This document shows, piece by piece, positions 34,691 through 44,193 of a stretch of 64,000 nucleotides of DNA (position 1 is the first letter of the stretch; every line of letters starts with the position of its first letter). The position numbers and the translations under genes are program-made. This DNA is from Rhodospirillales bacterium (GTDB taxonomy: Bacteria; Pseudomonadota; Alphaproteobacteria; CACIAM-22H2). Below the pieces are notes generated by a model. That model was not told where the DNA came from. It saw only the letters and a list, made by a program, of their open reading frames with translations, and ran no database searches. The stretch covers positions 62,001-126,000 of the forward strand of contig JAEUKX010000078.1 of NCBI GenBank assembly GCA_016794025.1. The letters run 5' to 3'.

Positions 34691-35556
34691 CGACTGCCCT
34701 TGAACGGATGCGGGGCAACCGTTGCTTCGACGACCTCGATACCCATCCCGTCAAGTGCGGTCTTGATCGAGCCCGGGACGTTATCGGTAACGATCATGTC
34801 TATGTCAGATGTCGGAACGCCTGACATCCTGGCGTTCCTTGCGAACTTCGTGCTCGTCAGCATGGCGATGCATCGGCGTGCGCGTGCCGCCATCTTGTAC
34901 GCGAGATGGGCATCGTCCGCGTTCGTGAAGCTCATCCCTTCTTCGACGCTGAACCCGTCTGCGGAGAGGATTGCGACATCCGCATTGAAGCGGTCGAGCA
35001 TCGTTTCGGCGAATGGCCCGCTTGTCGCGAGTGATGTCCTGCGCACGAAGCCGCCGAGCAGGCATACCGTGAATCGCGGATTTTCGGCGAGCACGTGAGC
35101 GACATTCACCGCCGTCGCGACAACGAACAGTTCCATGTCCGCCGTCGCGAGCTCGCGCGCTAGCGCAGCGGCAGTCGATCCGTCATTCAGGAAGACCGTC
35201 TGCCCGGACTTGATCTGCGCCGCCGTCGCGCGAGCGACTGCGATCTTTTCCGGGACTTCCTTCCGTTCGCGAACCGCGAATGCTTCCTCGGCAGGATTGA
35301 CCGTTCTGGCGGCTGCACCGCCGTGGCTCCGCACGACGAAACCTTCCTTCGCAAGCGCATTCAGGTCACGCCGGATCGTCGCGCTTGAGGCTCCCAGAAC
35401 CTCGCTCAGTTCGGCAACTGAAATGGCGCCACGCGCGACCAACTCACGGCGAAGCATTGTCCGCCGCGAGATAGGGCTGCGCCTTTGGACAGCCGAATTC
35501 TCGGCTTCCTCGACCCGCGACTGTCTGGCCCCTTCAGGCGGATGACTTTTGGACAT
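34687..35556 (-). CDS. DeoR-family transcriptional regulator
   Basis: A 289-residue regulator. The DeoR-type helix-turn-helix is ELVARGAISVAELSEVLGAS followed by SATIRRDLNALAKEGFVVRSHGG. The C-terminal sugar-phosphate-sensing domain includes VFLNDGSTAAALAREL, LFVVATAVNVAHVL and LLGGFVRRTS. DeoR proteins normally repress an operon until a phosphorylated sugar or polyol binds. It heads the minus-strand operon and is divergent from the glycerol-1-phosphate dehydrogenase, so it probably controls both. An ATG at 35556 is preferred over a TTG two codons upstream. No strong ribosome-binding site is visible, and the N-terminal 30 residues precede the usual family start. Confidence 0.92.
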   Translation of the reverse strand: MSKSHPPEGARQSRVEEAENSAVQRRSPISRRTMLRRELVARGAISVAELSEVLGASSATIRRDLNALAKEGFVVRSHGGAAARTVNPAEEAFAVRERKEVPEKIAVARATAAQIKSGQTVFLNDGSTAAALARELATADMELFVVATAVNVAHVLAENPRFTVCLLGGFVRRTSLATSGPFAETMLDRFNADVAILSADGFSVEEGMSFTNADDAHLAYKMAARARRCIAMLTSTKFARNARMSGVPTSDIDMIVTDNVPGSIKTALDGMGIEVVEATVAPHPFKGSR

Positions 35557-35576
35557 ATTCAAGCAAATAAAGATAA

Positions 35577-35599
35577 TTTCTTGTCAGTAATCAACGAAA
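35577..35599. promoter_or_regulatory. Candidate DeoR operator in the divergent promoter
   Basis: TTTCTTG (35577-35583) and CAACGAAA (35592-35599) form an imperfect inverted repeat with an eight-base centre, the TTTC/GAAA layout usual for DeoR-family sites. It lies in the 85-base AT-rich gap between the divergent regulator and dehydrogenase genes, where it could block both promoters. Confidence 0.45.
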
Positions 35600-35641
35600 A
35601 AATGATTGATTGCGCTCACTATATCGGCGAGCGTTCATATT

Positions 35642-36931
35642 ATGACGACGCATCGAACCTTGGAACGGCTGCTTTCCGGCGCATTTGTCGATCCGGATTC
35701 CGGGAGAGCGCTGGAAGTCGCCACTGACAGGATTGTGATCGAAAAATCGATCGGAAACGACATCCCGCATTATCTGACTGGTTATGCGTTCTCGGGCAAT
35801 GTCGCCGTCGTCAGTGATCCGACAACACATTCGGTCCTTGGGCAGGCAGTCGAACATGCCCTTTCCGGAAAGCGGCGCCTGACCAGCATTCGACTTGACG
35901 ACCATCCACATGCGGACATTCCGACCGTGGAGCGGGTTGAGGCAGCCAGCAGGGATTGCGACGCCCTGATCGCGGTTGGATCGGGGACGATCAACGATAT
36001 CTGCAAGTATGTCGCCGCAAGGTCGCGCCGCCCATACGCCGTGTTCGCGACGGCGCCATCGATGAACGGGTATGTGTCGACGACCGCGGCAATCTCCGTG
36101 CACGGGCACAAGAAGTCGCTTCCGGCGTGTGCGCCGAGCGTGGCTGTCTTCGATCTCGGAATTCTCTCTGCGGCGCCAAAGCGAATGATCCGGTCCGGTC
36201 TTGGCGACAGCCTTTGCCGGGCGACTGCCCAGGCCGATTGGCTGCTTGCGCATTTATTGCTCGATACGCCCTATCGCACGATGCCATTTGCCCTTCTGGA
36301 AGAGGATGAGCCTGACCTGTTCGACATGGCCGGAGCGCTTGTTTCGGGCGACTCGCAAGCGATGGACAGTCTCGTGCGGACGCTCGTCCTCTCCGGATTT
36401 GGGACCGCGATATGCGGAAGTAGCCATCCTGCAAGCCAGGGAGAGCACCTGATCAGCCACTTCGTCGACATGATGGGCGACAGCCAGTGGCCTGCGGCGT
36501 TCCACGGCGAACAGGTCGGCGTGACCACGATCAGCATGGCGCGTCTGCAGGCCCGATGCCTCGAACTCGAATGTCCAATCGTCAAAGCCGAATCAATCGG
36601 ACATTCGGAGTTTTCCGACATATTCGGTGCCGAACTGGCAGACGAATGTTGGGCCGAATATGCCGAGAAACAAATCGATGAGAAGCAGGCCGAGCTGCTC
36701 AATGCACGGCTTGTCGGGAGCTGGGATGCGGTCCGGAATGCCGTAGCCAAAGTGGCAAAGAGTGCCGGAGAACTCGAAGGCGTCCTTCGGCGGGCGGGCG
36801 CACCTGTCAAGGCCGACGATCTCGGTTGGCCACCGGATTTCTACGCGCATGCCGTGGTGTCGGCTCGATTGATACGGAACCGCTTTACGTTCTTGGACTT
36901 CGGCGCGGCGGTCGGCGTCCCGCTTACGTAA
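35642..36931 (+). CDS. sn-glycerol-1-phosphate dehydrogenase (EgsA/AraM family)
   Basis: A 429-residue enzyme of the iron-ADH/glycerol-1-phosphate dehydrogenase superfamily. The NAD(P) loop is AVGSGTINDICKYVAARS and the substrate region ATAPSMNGYVSTTAAI. The three metal ligands are present: D189 in SGLGDSLCR, H269 in SQGEHLISHF and H288 in FHGEQVG, as in archaeal EgsA and Bacillus AraM. The reaction is interconversion of dihydroxyacetone phosphate and sn-glycerol 1-phosphate, the glycerol enantiomer used in archaeal lipids and rarely in bacteria. The ATG at 35642 is chosen because the protein family starts near there; its ribosome-binding site is weak. It is divergent from the DeoR gene. Confidence 0.9.
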   Translation: MTTHRTLERLLSGAFVDPDSGRALEVATDRIVIEKSIGNDIPHYLTGYAFSGNVAVVSDPTTHSVLGQAVEHALSGKRRLTSIRLDDHPHADIPTVERVEAASRDCDALIAVGSGTINDICKYVAARSRRPYAVFATAPSMNGYVSTTAAISVHGHKKSLPACAPSVAVFDLGILSAAPKRMIRSGLGDSLCRATAQADWLLAHLLLDTPYRTMPFALLEEDEPDLFDMAGALVSGDSQAMDSLVRTLVLSGFGTAICGSSHPASQGEHLISHFVDMMGDSQWPAAFHGEQVGVTTISMARLQARCLELECPIVKAESIGHSEFSDIFGAELADECWAEYAEKQIDEKQAELLNARLVGSWDAVRNAVAKVAKSAGELEGVLRRAGAPVKADDLGWPPDFYAHAVVSARLIRNRFTFLDFGAAVGVPLT

Positions 36932-37062
36932 CCCTTTGGTATGTCAAAGGCTGTGGGTGTCACCAGTCAGACAGGCTGTTTGACGACGCTTTGGGCAAGT
37001 CCTAAAGTCCGGCCACCTGACGGTGGCATATCATGGCCGCCGTGCAAACAACGGGGAGTCAG
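36932..37062. other. Intergenic region with two small hairpins before the second peptide importer
   Basis: CCTTTG-N6-CAAAGG (36933-36950) directly follows the dehydrogenase stop and could be a weak terminator without a T-tract. GCCACC-TGAC-GGTGGC (37012-37027) lies 36 bases before the binding-protein start. GGGGAG just before 37063 is its ribosome-binding site. No promoter could be assigned with confidence. Confidence 0.4.
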
Positions 37063-38661
37063 ATGAAAATTCGTTTCGACCGGCTGGCGGCGGCAACCGC
37101 GCTCGCGCTGGCCTTGACGGCGTCCGTGAACGCCAAAACCCTCGTGTACTGCTCGGAAGGAAGCCCTGAGAACTTCTACCCGGCGATCAACACCACCGGC
37201 ACGTCGTTCGACGCGAACAGCCAAGTCTATAGCCGACTGGTTGATTTCGAGCGCGGAACGACGAACGTCGTTCCTGGCCTTGCCGAGCGCTGGGAGATCT
37301 CGCCGGACGGGCTTGTTTACACCTTTCACCTTCGCAAGGGCGTGAAGTGGCACAACCATCGCGCCAACTACAAGCCGACGCGCGATTTCAACGCCGACGA
37401 CATCATCTTTTCGATCGAGCGGCAGTGGAAGCCGGAGAATCCCTATTTCAAGGTGACCTCCGAGAACCACAGCTACTTCATCGACATGGGCATGCCCAAG
37501 TTGCTCAAGACGGTCGAGAAGCTCGACGACTATACGGTTCGGATCACGCTCAACGCACCCGAGGCGCCGTTCCTGTCCGACTTCGCGATGGAGTATGCAG
37601 GGATCATCTCCAAGGAATATGCCGACGCGATGCTGAAGGCGGGCACGCCAGAGCGCGTGGACCAGGACCCGGTCGGCACGGGGCCGTTCTACCTCCTGCA
37701 GTACGTCAAGGATTCGGTGGTCCGCTACAAGGCATTCCCGCAGTACTGGGGCGGCAAGGCGAAGATCGACGATCTGATCTTCTCGATCACGCCGGATGCG
37801 TCGGTGCGGTGGGCAAAGCTCCAGAAGGGCGAATGCCACGTGATGCCGTATCCGAACCCGGCAGACCTGCCGGCAATGCGCAAGGATCCGAACGTCACGG
37901 TCCTCGAGCAGCCGGGCCTCAATGTCGGATACCTTGCGTACAACACGCAGAAGAAGCCGTTTGACGACAAGCGCGTTCGCCAGGCCCTGAACATGGGCAT
38001 CAACAAGAAGGCGATCGTCGACGCGGTGTTCCTCGGTTCCGGCGTTCCGGCGACGAATCCGATCCCGCCAACCATCTGGTCATACAACGGCGACATCAAG
38101 GACTATCCGTACGATGTCGACGCGGCCAAGAAGATGCTTGCCGCGGCTGGATATCCGAACGGGTTCGAGACGGATCTTTGGGCCATGCCGGTCCAGCGTC
38201 CCTACAACCCCAACGCCCGCCGCATCGCCGAACTGATGCAGGCTGACCTCGCAAAGCTGGGCGTGAAGGCCAACATCGTGTCCTACGAATGGGGCGAATA
38301 TCGCAAGCGCGCGCAGCAGGGCGAGCACCAGACGGCCCAGCTCGGTTGGACGGGTGACAATGGCGATCCGGACAACTTCCTCCAGGTCCTTTTGGGCTGC
38401 GAGGCAAGCAAGCCGGGCGGTTCGAACATCGCAAAGTGGTGCAACAAGGACTTCGAGGCGTTGACCCTCGAGGCCAAGCGCGTGTCCGATCAGGCCAAGC
38501 GCACGGAGCTGTACAAGAAGGCCCAGGTGATCTTCCACGAGGAAGCCCCCTGGTTCGTCGTCGCGCACTCGGTCCAGTACAAGCCGGTGCGCAAGGAGGT
38601 CGTCGACTTCAAGCTGTCGCCCTTCGGGCGGCACACCTTCTACGGCGTTGACATGAAGTGA
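37063..38661 (+). CDS. dppA: DppA-type periplasmic peptide-binding protein (second importer)
   Basis: A 532-residue family 5 binding protein very like dipeptide-binding DppA. The signal peptide is MKIRFDRLAAATALALAL with cleavage after SVNA. The mature protein begins KTLVYCSEGSPENFYPAINT and has FNADDIIFSIERQW, VGTGPFYLLQYV and LGWTGDNGDPDNFL, all strong DppA features. It would capture di- or oligopeptides (or heme, as in some DppA systems) for the four downstream subunits. The ATG at 37063 has GGGGAG upstream. A large GC hairpin follows the stop. Confidence 0.94.
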   Translation: MKIRFDRLAAATALALALTASVNAKTLVYCSEGSPENFYPAINTTGTSFDANSQVYSRLVDFERGTTNVVPGLAERWEISPDGLVYTFHLRKGVKWHNHRANYKPTRDFNADDIIFSIERQWKPENPYFKVTSENHSYFIDMGMPKLLKTVEKLDDYTVRITLNAPEAPFLSDFAMEYAGIISKEYADAMLKAGTPERVDQDPVGTGPFYLLQYVKDSVVRYKAFPQYWGGKAKIDDLIFSITPDASVRWAKLQKGECHVMPYPNPADLPAMRKDPNVTVLEQPGLNVGYLAYNTQKKPFDDKRVRQALNMGINKKAIVDAVFLGSGVPATNPIPPTIWSYNGDIKDYPYDVDAAKKMLAAAGYPNGFETDLWAMPVQRPYNPNARRIAELMQADLAKLGVKANIVSYEWGEYRKRAQQGEHQTAQLGWTGDNGDPDNFLQVLLGCEASKPGGSNIAKWCNKDFEALTLEAKRVSDQAKRTELYKKAQVIFHEEAPWFVVAHSVQYKPVRKEVVDFKLSPFGRHTFYGVDMK

Positions 38662-38668
38662 CGCAGTG

Positions 38669-38697
38669 CCGGGGCCCGCGGTAAACGCGGGCCCCGG
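38669..38697. terminator. GC-rich hairpin between dppA and dppB
   Basis: CCGGGGCCCGCG (38669-38680) and CGCGGGCCCCGG (38686-38697) form a perfect 12-base-pair stem with loop GTAAA. It begins eight bases after the dppA stop and no T-tract follows. It is more likely a 3'-end stabiliser or partial attenuator that raises dppA mRNA over dppBCDF than a full terminator. Confidence 0.75.
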
Positions 38698-38711
38698 ACA
38701 GTTTCAAGACG

Positions 38712-39740
38712 ATGCTTCGATTCATATTCACGCGCGTCAGCCTGCTGATTCCGACCTTCATCGGGATCACACTGATGGTGTTCCTCCTGATCCGCCTTAT
38801 CCCCGGAGACCCGATCGAGACGCTTGCCGGCGAGCGGGGCATCGATCCTGCGCGTCATGCGCAACTGAGGGCGGCATACGGGTTCGACAAGCCGGTGATC
38901 GTCCAGTACGGGCTATATATCGGCCGCGTACTTCAAGGCGATCTCGGCAAGTCGGTCATCACGCACGAGCCGGTGATCTCCGAGTTCGCATCGCTGTTCC
39001 CGGCCACGATCGAATTGGGCCTGTGTGCGGTCATCTTCGCGGTCGGATTGGGCTTGCCCGCGGGGATAGTCGCGGCGGTCAGGCGAAACTCGATCTTCGA
39101 CCACGGAATTATGGGCGTCAGCCTTGCAGGCTATTCGATGCCGATTTTCTGGTGGGGGCTGCTGCTCATTCTCCTGTTCTCTGTCCAGCTTGGCATCACG
39201 CCTGTTTCAGGGCGCATTGCCGTCCAGTATTTCATCGAGCCGACGACGGGGTTCCTGCTCGTCGATACGCTGCTTTCCGATGAAAAAGGGGCATTTGCAT
39301 CGGCGCTTTCGCATCTTGCCTTGCCCACGATCGTTCTCGGGACCGTGCCGCTGGCGGTCATCGCGCGAATGACCCGTTCCGCGATGCTTGAGGTGCTTGG
39401 AGAAGATTACATCCGTACGGCGCGCGCCAAGGGACTCTCGCCGCTCCGCGTCATCTCCCTCCACGCGCTGCGAAATGCACTCATCCCCGTCGTCACGGTG
39501 ATTGGGCTTCAGGTTGGCGTTCTATTTACGGGCGCGATCCTGACGGAAACGATTTTCTCATGGCCCGGTGTCGGTAAATGGCTCATCGAGGCAATCAATC
39601 GTCGGGATTATCCGGTCCTGCAGGGCGGTGCCCTGCTGATCGGGACTTTGGTCATGACTGTAAACATCATCGTTGATCTTCTCTATGGGCTGATCAATCC
39701 GCGAATTCGCCACGCTCGACCGGGCGGAGGCGGGCGATGA
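38712..39740 (+). CDS. dppB: DppB-type peptide importer permease (second copy)
   Basis: A 342-residue permease: MLRFIFTRVSLLIPTFIGITL start, PGDPIETLAG periplasmic segment, and the coupling loop EDYIRTARAKGLSPLRVISLHALRNALIPV, then IFSWPGVGKWL. The match to DppB is close over the full length. The stop overlaps the ATG of dppC. Ribosome-binding site before 38712 is weak. Confidence 0.94.
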   Translation: MLRFIFTRVSLLIPTFIGITLMVFLLIRLIPGDPIETLAGERGIDPARHAQLRAAYGFDKPVIVQYGLYIGRVLQGDLGKSVITHEPVISEFASLFPATIELGLCAVIFAVGLGLPAGIVAAVRRNSIFDHGIMGVSLAGYSMPIFWWGLLLILLFSVQLGITPVSGRIAVQYFIEPTTGFLLVDTLLSDEKGAFASALSHLALPTIVLGTVPLAVIARMTRSAMLEVLGEDYIRTARAKGLSPLRVISLHALRNALIPVVTVIGLQVGVLFTGAILTETIFSWPGVGKWLIEAINRRDYPVLQGGALLIGTLVMTVNIIVDLLYGLINPRIRHARPGGGGR

Positions 39741-40630
39741 GCGTTGAGGCGCGCCCAGCGATGCGAGCTCCGCCGCACCCGTTGAGAGAGTTCTGGTCGA
39801 GTTTCAGCGCGAACCACGGTGCCGTTGCTGGTCTCGCGACGATCGCGATCCTGCTCTTTGTCGCGGTGTTTGCCGAGGTGCTTGCGCCTCACTCGCCCTA
39901 TCTGACCGACAGCACCGCCTTCCTCAAGCCACCATTCTGGCAGGAGGGTGGAAGTCTTGCGTATCCGCTCGGGACCGACGCTATCGGCCGGGACATCCTG
40001 TCGCGGCTGATCCACGGCGCGCGCCTTTCGCTTTCGATCGGGATAAGTGTCGTCGCCATTTCGCTCGTACTCGGGATCGCGCTCGGCCTGGTCGCAGCCT
40101 TCTCGCGCGGGGTTGTCGATTTCGCGATCATGCGCCTGATGGACATCATCCTGACGTTGCCGAGCCTCCTGCTGGCGCTTTCGATCGTTGCGATCCTTGG
40201 GCCGGGCCTCATGAACGCGATGCTCGCCGTGACTGTAGTCGTCCTTCCGCACTATGTTCGCATTACCCGCGCAACGGTCATTGGGGAACTCCCGAAGGAT
40301 TATGTGACGGCTTCGCGCACGGTGGGCGCACGCACCATGCGCCTGATGTTTGTTGTCGTGCTCCCGAACTGTGCAGCACCGCTCATCGTCCAGGCCTCGC
40401 TGGGCGTGTCGACGGCTATTCTCGATGCGGCTGCGCTCGGATTTCTCGGCTTGGGCGCCCAACCGCCGTCACCCGAGTGGGGGACGATGCTGGCTGACGC
40501 GCGCGAGTTCGTTCTCCGCGCATGGTGGGTCGTCACATTCCCAGGCCTTGCGATCCTCATTGCGGTCCTAGCCTTCAACCTTCTTGGTGACGGATTGCGC
40601 GACGCGCTGGATCCGAAGCTCAAACGGTAG
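39737..40630 (+). CDS. dppC: DppC-type peptide importer permease (second copy)
   Basis: A 297-residue permease with [50 protein letters not shown] as its coupling region and [19 protein letters not shown] near the end. It is the second membrane subunit of this importer. The next gene begins four bases after its stop. Confidence 0.94.
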   Translation: MSVEARPAMRAPPHPLREFWSSFSANHGAVAGLATIAILLFVAVFAEVLAPHSPYLTDSTAFLKPPFWQEGGSLAYPLGTDAIGRDILSRLIHGARLSLSIGISVVAISLVLGIALGLVAAFSRGVVDFAIMRLMDIILTLPSLLLALSIVAILGPGLMNAMLAVTVVVLPHYVRITRATVIGELPKDYVTASRTVGARTMRLMFVVVLPNCAAPLIVQASLGVSTAILDAAALGFLGLGAQPPSPEWGTMLADAREFVLRAWWVVTFPGLAILIAVLAFNLLGDGLRDALDPKLKR

Positions 40631-40634
40631 CGTC

Positions 40635-41621
40635 ATGGGTCTCCTTGAAGTCAGAAATCTGAGCGTCGAGTTCCAGACCGGTGGCGGGCGTTTCAAGGCC
40701 GTCGACGGGGTCGATTTGGATATCGATGCCGGCGAGGTTCTGGGGATCGTCGGGGAAAGCGGTTCGGGAAAGAGCGTTTCGATGCTCGCCGTTATGGGGC
40801 TCATCGCTTGGCCTGGCCGCGTTCAGGCAGACGTCATGCGGTTTGACGGACTTGATCTGCTTACGATGGCGCCTAAGGAACGTCGCAAGTTGATGGGCCG
40901 CGACATCGCGATGATCTTCCAGGAGCCGATGACAAGCCTCAATCCGTGCTTCACGGTCGGCTTTCAGATTGCCGAGGCGCTCAAGGTGCACGAGGGTGGC
41001 ACGAAAGAGTCCCGGCACCGCCGCTCGATCGAACTGCTCGCCCAAGTGGGCATCCCGGCGCCGGAAACGCGACTTTCGGCGTTCCCTCATCAGTTATCGG
41101 GTGGGATGAGCCAGCGCGTGATGATCGCAATGGCGATTGCCTGCAATCCCCGTCTGCTGATCGCGGACGAGCCGACGACGGCGCTCGATGTCACGATTCA
41201 GGCGCAGATCCTCGATCTGCTTGCGGGACTCCAGCGTTCGCGCGGGATGGCAATGGTCCTGATCACGCATGACATGGGTGTTGTCGCCGAGACGGCTCAC
41301 CGGATTCAGGTCATGTATTCCGGTGTTGCCGTCGAGGAACGTTCCACGGGCCGGCTATTTGCCGCGCCGCGTCACCCTTATACGGCGGCCTTGCTCGATG
41401 CATTGCCGGAGCGCGCCGTCCATTCCGGCGCACCGGGGAAGGCGAGGCTCCCGACAATTCCGGGTATGGTTCCCGGAATTGCGGATCGTCCGGATGGCTG
41501 CCTTTTCAATCCTCGTTGCGGATTTGTGGCGGCGGATTGCGTACAGGCAGCACCTTCGCTTGTTCCGGACAATGGGGGCAGGGTCCGCTGCCACCATCCG
41601 ATCGGAAGGGATGGCGCATGA
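40635..41621 (+). CDS. dppD: DppD-type peptide importer ATPase (second copy)
   Basis: A 328-residue ATPase: Walker [11 protein letters not shown]-loop [16 protein letters not shown], signature [16 protein letters not shown], Walker [15 protein letters not shown] and switch [12 protein letters not shown]. The C-terminal oligopeptide extension contains [14 protein letters not shown] and the Cys-rich [10 protein letters not shown] region. The signature LSGGM rather than LSGGQ is normal for DppD. The stop overlaps dppF. Confidence 0.94.
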   Translation: MGLLEVRNLSVEFQTGGGRFKAVDGVDLDIDAGEVLGIVGESGSGKSVSMLAVMGLIAWPGRVQADVMRFDGLDLLTMAPKERRKLMGRDIAMIFQEPMTSLNPCFTVGFQIAEALKVHEGGTKESRHRRSIELLAQVGIPAPETRLSAFPHQLSGGMSQRVMIAMAIACNPRLLIADEPTTALDVTIQAQILDLLAGLQRSRGMAMVLITHDMGVVAETAHRIQVMYSGVAVEERSTGRLFAAPRHPYTAALLDALPERAVHSGAPGKARLPTIPGMVPGIADRPDGCLFNPRCGFVAADCVQAAPSLVPDNGGRVRCHHPIGRDGA

Positions 41622-42595
41622 GCGTGCTCGCGATCGAGGCTGAAGCTCTGACGCGTCACTATCCTGTGGGCGGGGGCATGTTCCGCGCGGCGAAAACGTT
41701 GCGCGCGCTCGATGGGGTCAGCTTCCGTATGGAAGCTGGACGGACACTGGCAGTGGTGGGCGAAAGCGGGTCGGGGAAGTCGACGCTTGCGCGGCTTGTG
41801 ACGATGATCGAACCACCGACGGCCGGTCGCCTCGTCGTGGACGGCGCTGACATGACTGGCGCTACGGCCGACGACATCCGGTCCATGCGGCGTACGGTCC
41901 AGATGGTCTTTCAGAATCCGTTTGGATCACTCAATCCACGAAAGACCGTCGGCGATATTCTTGCAGAACCGCTGGTCATCAACACGCAGATGCCCGCATC
42001 CGACAGGCTCGAAGCAGTCGGGCAGATGCTTGCCAAGGTGGGGCTGAGACCGGAGCATCGCGACCGATATCCGCACATGTTCTCGGGCGGGCAGAGGCAG
42101 CGCATTGCGATTGCCCGAGCCCTGATGCTCAGGCCGAAATTGGTCGTGGCGGACGAACCCGTTTCGGCGCTCGATATCTCGATCCAGGCGCAGGTTCTTA
42201 ATCTCATGCTGGATCTCCAGCAGGAGTTCGGCCTCGCGTATCTGTTTATCAGCCACGATCTATCCGTTGTCCGCCATATCTCGGATGATGTGCTGGTCCT
42301 CTATCTCGGCCGACCTGTCGAGCAAGGACCCAAGGATGTGGTCTTCAGCAGGCCCCGCCACCCCTATACCCGTGCCCTGCTTTCCGCGACCCCGAGTGTG
42401 CGCGCGAGTGCACGTGCGGAACGAACAGTCTTATCGGGGGAGATTCCGTCTCCGCTTTCTCCGCCATCGGGCTGCAGTTTCAGGACGCGATGCCCGTACG
42501 CAGTGGAGGAATGCGCGAAGGCGCGCCCCGAGACGAAGACGTTCGATGGTCGGTCTGTCGCATGCCATCGCGTCGAGGAAATATCCAGACTCTGA
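41618..42595 (+). CDS. dppF: DppF-type peptide importer ATPase (second copy)
   Basis: A 325-residue ATPase: Walker [11 protein letters not shown]-loop [15 protein letters not shown], signature [15 protein letters not shown], Walker [15 protein letters not shown] and switch [12 protein letters not shown], then [12 protein letters not shown] and the [14 protein letters not shown] extension. Unlike the first importer's DppF, it keeps the full C-terminal domain. It is the last gene of the operon; selO follows after 53 bases. Confidence 0.94.
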   Translation: MSVLAIEAEALTRHYPVGGGMFRAAKTLRALDGVSFRMEAGRTLAVVGESGSGKSTLARLVTMIEPPTAGRLVVDGADMTGATADDIRSMRRTVQMVFQNPFGSLNPRKTVGDILAEPLVINTQMPASDRLEAVGQMLAKVGLRPEHRDRYPHMFSGGQRQRIAIARALMLRPKLVVADEPVSALDISIQAQVLNLMLDLQQEFGLAYLFISHDLSVVRHISDDVLVLYLGRPVEQGPKDVVFSRPRHPYTRALLSATPSVRASARAERTVLSGEIPSPLSPPSGCSFRTRCPYAVEECAKARPETKTFDGRSVACHRVEEISRL

Positions 42596-42648
42596 ATGTG
42601 GACTTGGCCCCGTCGCTCCGTGAGCGGCAGTCCCCTAGAATGGGCCTC

Positions 42649-44136
42649 ATGAAGACCGATCGGCTCATTCGCTTCGATAACAGCTATTCAAGACTGCCCG
42701 AGCGGTTCTTCGCGCGATTGGCGCCGGAACCTGTTGCCGCACCACGTCTGCTGCATGTCAATCGGGCGATTGCGGATCATCTTGGCGTCGATGCCGACTG
42801 GCTGGCCGGGCCCGAAGGTGTCGCCTTTATCGCCGGCAACCGCGTTCCAGACGGGGCAGACCCGATCGCACTTGCTTACGCCGGCCACCAGTTCGGACAT
42901 TTTGTTCCCCAACTCGGCGATGGGCGCGCGGTTTTGCTGGGCGAGGTCATCGGCAGAGACGGCGAGCGATACGATATTCAGCTCAAGGGTTCGGGGCGGA
43001 CTCCGTTCTCCCGATCCGGTGACGGACGCGCGGCGATCGGGCCGATCCTTCGGGAATTGATCGTCAGTGAAGCGGTAGCGGCGCTTGGCGTGCCGACGAC
43101 ACGTGTTCTTGCAGCGGTCGCGACCGGCCAGCCGGTGTTTCGGGACAGCATGCTGCCCGGCGCCGTACTTGCGCGGGTCGCGCGCGGACACACCCGAATC
43201 GGAAGCTTCCAGTACTTTGCGGCCCGCAGGGACACCGAAGCGCTACGCATACTTGCGGACTACGTCATCGAGCGGCAGGCCATCGATACCACAGGGTCGG
43301 TCAACCGATATGTTGCCATGCTTGATGCCGCCGTCTTGCGAACGGCCTCGCTTGTGGCCGACTGGCAGAGCATCGGATTCATCCACGGTGTTATGAATAC
43401 CGACAACATGTCGCTGGCCGGCGAGACTATCGATTATGGCCCTTGCGCATTCATGGATTCTTATCATCCAGGCACAGTTTTCAGTTCGATCGACCAGCAA
43501 GGGCGCTACGCGTATGGCAACCAGCCAGCCATAGCGCACTGGAATCTGGCAAAACTGGCGGAGGCGACACTGCCGCTATTCGCCGAGGAGGAGAGCGAGG
43601 CGGTTCGCAGGGCGCAAGCATCGATCGATGCGTTCCCCGCGCTCTTCGAGGCTGCCTATGCGCGGCGCATGACGGCGAAGCTTGGCATCCGAAGCGCTCG
43701 GAGCGGTGATATGGAACTGCTCGCGGAATTCCTGGAGTTGATGGCCGCGGATGCCTGCGACTTCACCCTCGCATTCCGCCGGCTTTCCCTCATTCGCGGT
43801 GAAGTCGGGCCGGATTGGGATCTGGGGGGGATGTTCCGGAACCGCGAGGCATTTCGCGCGTGGTTCGAAAAGTGGCGACGCCGGGTCACCGCTGACGAAG
43901 GTTGCACCGAGGCGGAGCGGTGCGGGGCGATGCTTGCAGTCAATCCTGCCGTCATCCCGAGAAATCACCTCGTCGAGGAAGCCCTCGCAGACGCCGAGGC
44001 GACAGGCGATGTTTCTCGTGCCGTTCATCTCATGGACGTGCTCGCCGCTCCGTTTGACGAGAAGCACGACAATACCGAGTTTGCCTTGCCGCCGCGCGCC
44101 GAGCAGATCGTACGCGCGACGTTCTGCGGCACCTAG
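42649..44136 (+). CDS. selO: SelO / YdiU protein adenylyltransferase (pseudokinase AMPylator)
   Basis: A 495-residue protein of the SelO family, which transfers AMP to Ser, Thr or Tyr of target proteins and helps in redox stress. Conserved blocks are YAGHQFGHFVPQLGDGRA, LKGSGRTPFSRSGDGRA, GFIHGVMNTDNMSLAGETIDYGP in part, and FMDSYHPG. Bacterial members lack the C-terminal selenocysteine found in animals; here the protein ends VRATFCGT with a Cys near the end. An ATG three codons upstream (42640) is an alternative start. It appears to be a single gene. Confidence 0.94.
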   Translation: MKTDRLIRFDNSYSRLPERFFARLAPEPVAAPRLLHVNRAIADHLGVDADWLAGPEGVAFIAGNRVPDGADPIALAYAGHQFGHFVPQLGDGRAVLLGEVIGRDGERYDIQLKGSGRTPFSRSGDGRAAIGPILRELIVSEAVAALGVPTTRVLAAVATGQPVFRDSMLPGAVLARVARGHTRIGSFQYFAARRDTEALRILADYVIERQAIDTTGSVNRYVAMLDAAVLRTASLVADWQSIGFIHGVMNTDNMSLAGETIDYGPCAFMDSYHPGTVFSSIDQQGRYAYGNQPAIAHWNLAKLAEATLPLFAEEESEAVRRAQASIDAFPALFEAAYARRMTAKLGIRSARSGDMELLAEFLELMAADACDFTLAFRRLSLIRGEVGPDWDLGGMFRNREAFRAWFEKWRRRVTADEGCTEAERCGAMLAVNPAVIPRNHLVEEALADAEATGDVSRAVHLMDVLAAPFDEKHDNTEFALPPRAEQIVRATFCGT

Positions 44137-44193
44137 CCGCGATGCCGGTGACGGCGGTTGACGCGCTGCGCTGCGGCTGCGATTAGATCGACC

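Noticed and set aside
36933..36950. Intrinsic terminator after the glycerol-1-phosphate dehydrogenase
   Set aside because: The stem has only six pairs and there is no T-tract, so I list it only as a weak hairpin within the intergenic entry.
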